NCBI GenBank assembly: GCA_002427845.1
Contig: DIYZ01000279.1
Location: 90,178 to 96,824 of the forward strand
Length of the DNA stretch: 6,647 nucleotides
Direction: 5' to 3'
From: Chloracidobacterium sp. UBA6041
Lineage (GTDB): Bacteria > Acidobacteriota > Blastocatellia > Pyrinomonadales > Pyrinomonadaceae
The notes beneath the pieces are model-generated. The model had not been told where the DNA came from. It saw nothing but the letters and a program-made list of their open reading frames with translations, and did not search any database. This document shows positions 6,470 through 6,647 of this stretch, piece after piece. Each line of letters begins with the position of its first letter. The first letter of the stretch is position 1. Both the position numbers and the translations under genes were made by a program.

Positions 6470-6488
6470 TAACGGCGCACGGCCGTTA
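6470..6488. terminator. Inverted repeat between the glutaredoxin-like and peptidase genes
   Basis: TAACGGC (6470-6476) and GCCGTTA (6482-6488) form a perfect 7-bp stem with a 5-nt loop, 15 bp after the stop codon of the glutaredoxin-like gene. In the direction of that gene the stem is followed by an A-run and not a T-run, so it lacks the second half of an intrinsic terminator; a 3'-end stabilising hairpin or an operator for the peptidase gene is as likely. Confidence 0.35.
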
Positions 6489-6503
6489 TTAGTCATGGAC
6501 CGT

Positions 6504-6647
6504 TCAACCGCGCGGAGGATCGCCCCAGCCCGATCCCTTGTACTTACCATCTTCCACGATGCACGGCACGGTCGGATCACCGCCCGAGAATGAAAGCATC
6601 TCGACGCGGCGCTCGCGATCCGTCTGCGCGTCATAATCGATGAACGG
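6504..6647 (-). CDS. Glutaredoxin-fold protein, C-terminal part (gene runs off the window)
   Basis: The frame from the window edge at 6647 is open to a TGA at 6504-6506 and gives 47 residues. It starts PFIDYDAQTDRERR and includes EMLSFSGG, then the cis-proline motif T-V-P-C-I-V followed by EDGK, and ends GWGDPPRG. The order of a YD strand, a helix with a leucine/methionine core, SGG, TVPxIV and a final DGK/GWG segment is that of glutaredoxin-like proteins of the thioredoxin superfamily; it is close to the small glutaredoxin-like (seleno)protein group sometimes named UXX-star, as I remember it. The active site (Cys/Sec-x-x-Cys/Ser) would be in the missing N-terminal half, so redox activity cannot be judged. 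It lies upstream of and codirectional with the peptidase gene, with 134 bp between them. The gene is cut by the window edge. Confidence 0.65.
   Translation of the reverse strand, partial: PFIDYDAQTDRERRVEMLSFSGGDPTVPCIVEDGKYKGSGWGDPPRG

Noticed and set aside
6380..6634. 84-codon minus-strand frame before the peptidase
   Set aside because: It overlaps the glutaredoxin-like frame, which has recognisable motifs, and its product is Arg/Ser/Ala-rich without any domain.

Overview
The window reads as ordinary chromosomal DNA of a soil-type heterotrophic bacterium. Acidobacteriota, perhaps Blastocatellia-like, is my best guess. The reasons are the Hanks-type kinase fused to a TolB/FlgO-like domain and a long TPR array, the secreted oligopeptidase B-type peptidase, moderate GC, and an AGGAG-rich short tandem repeat between genes. 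The taxonomic call is inference from architecture; there is no rRNA or marker gene here.

Layout. Positions 1-104 hold a 24-25 bp tandem duplication that runs over the stop codon of the first gene. From 3388 down to 105, on the minus strand, lies a two-gene unit: an 823-residue serine/threonine kinase followed, with an ATGA stop/start overlap, by a 271-residue PPP-type metallophosphatase. The divergent gap 3389-3650 carries two 7-bp inverted repeats and an 11-bp direct repeat on the kinase side, and a weak promoter candidate on the other. At 3651-4091 (plus strand) is a small exported protein of unknown function. The convergent gap 4092-4227 contains the six-copy AGGAG repeat. From 6369 down to 4228 (minus strand) is an exported S9A peptidase with the full oligopeptidase B catalytic triad but, compared with the E. 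coli enzyme, without three of the four acidic residues linked to Arg/Lys preference. After a gap with an inverted repeat, the window ends inside the 3' part of a glutaredoxin-fold gene on the minus strand (6504-6647), visible only as the last 47 codons.

How the parts may work together. The kinase and phosphatase almost certainly share an mRNA and are probably translationally coupled, so they look like a writer/eraser pair acting on the same cytosolic phosphoproteins; the TPR and TolB/FlgO-like regions would recruit partners. The exported small protein and the peptidase have no evident functional link to the pair or to each other. I saw no mobile element, CRISPR array, tRNA or rRNA. No clearly new multi-gene defence or biosynthetic system is present; the most original points are the coupled kinase/PPP pair with its structured leader, and the altered specificity pocket of the peptidase.
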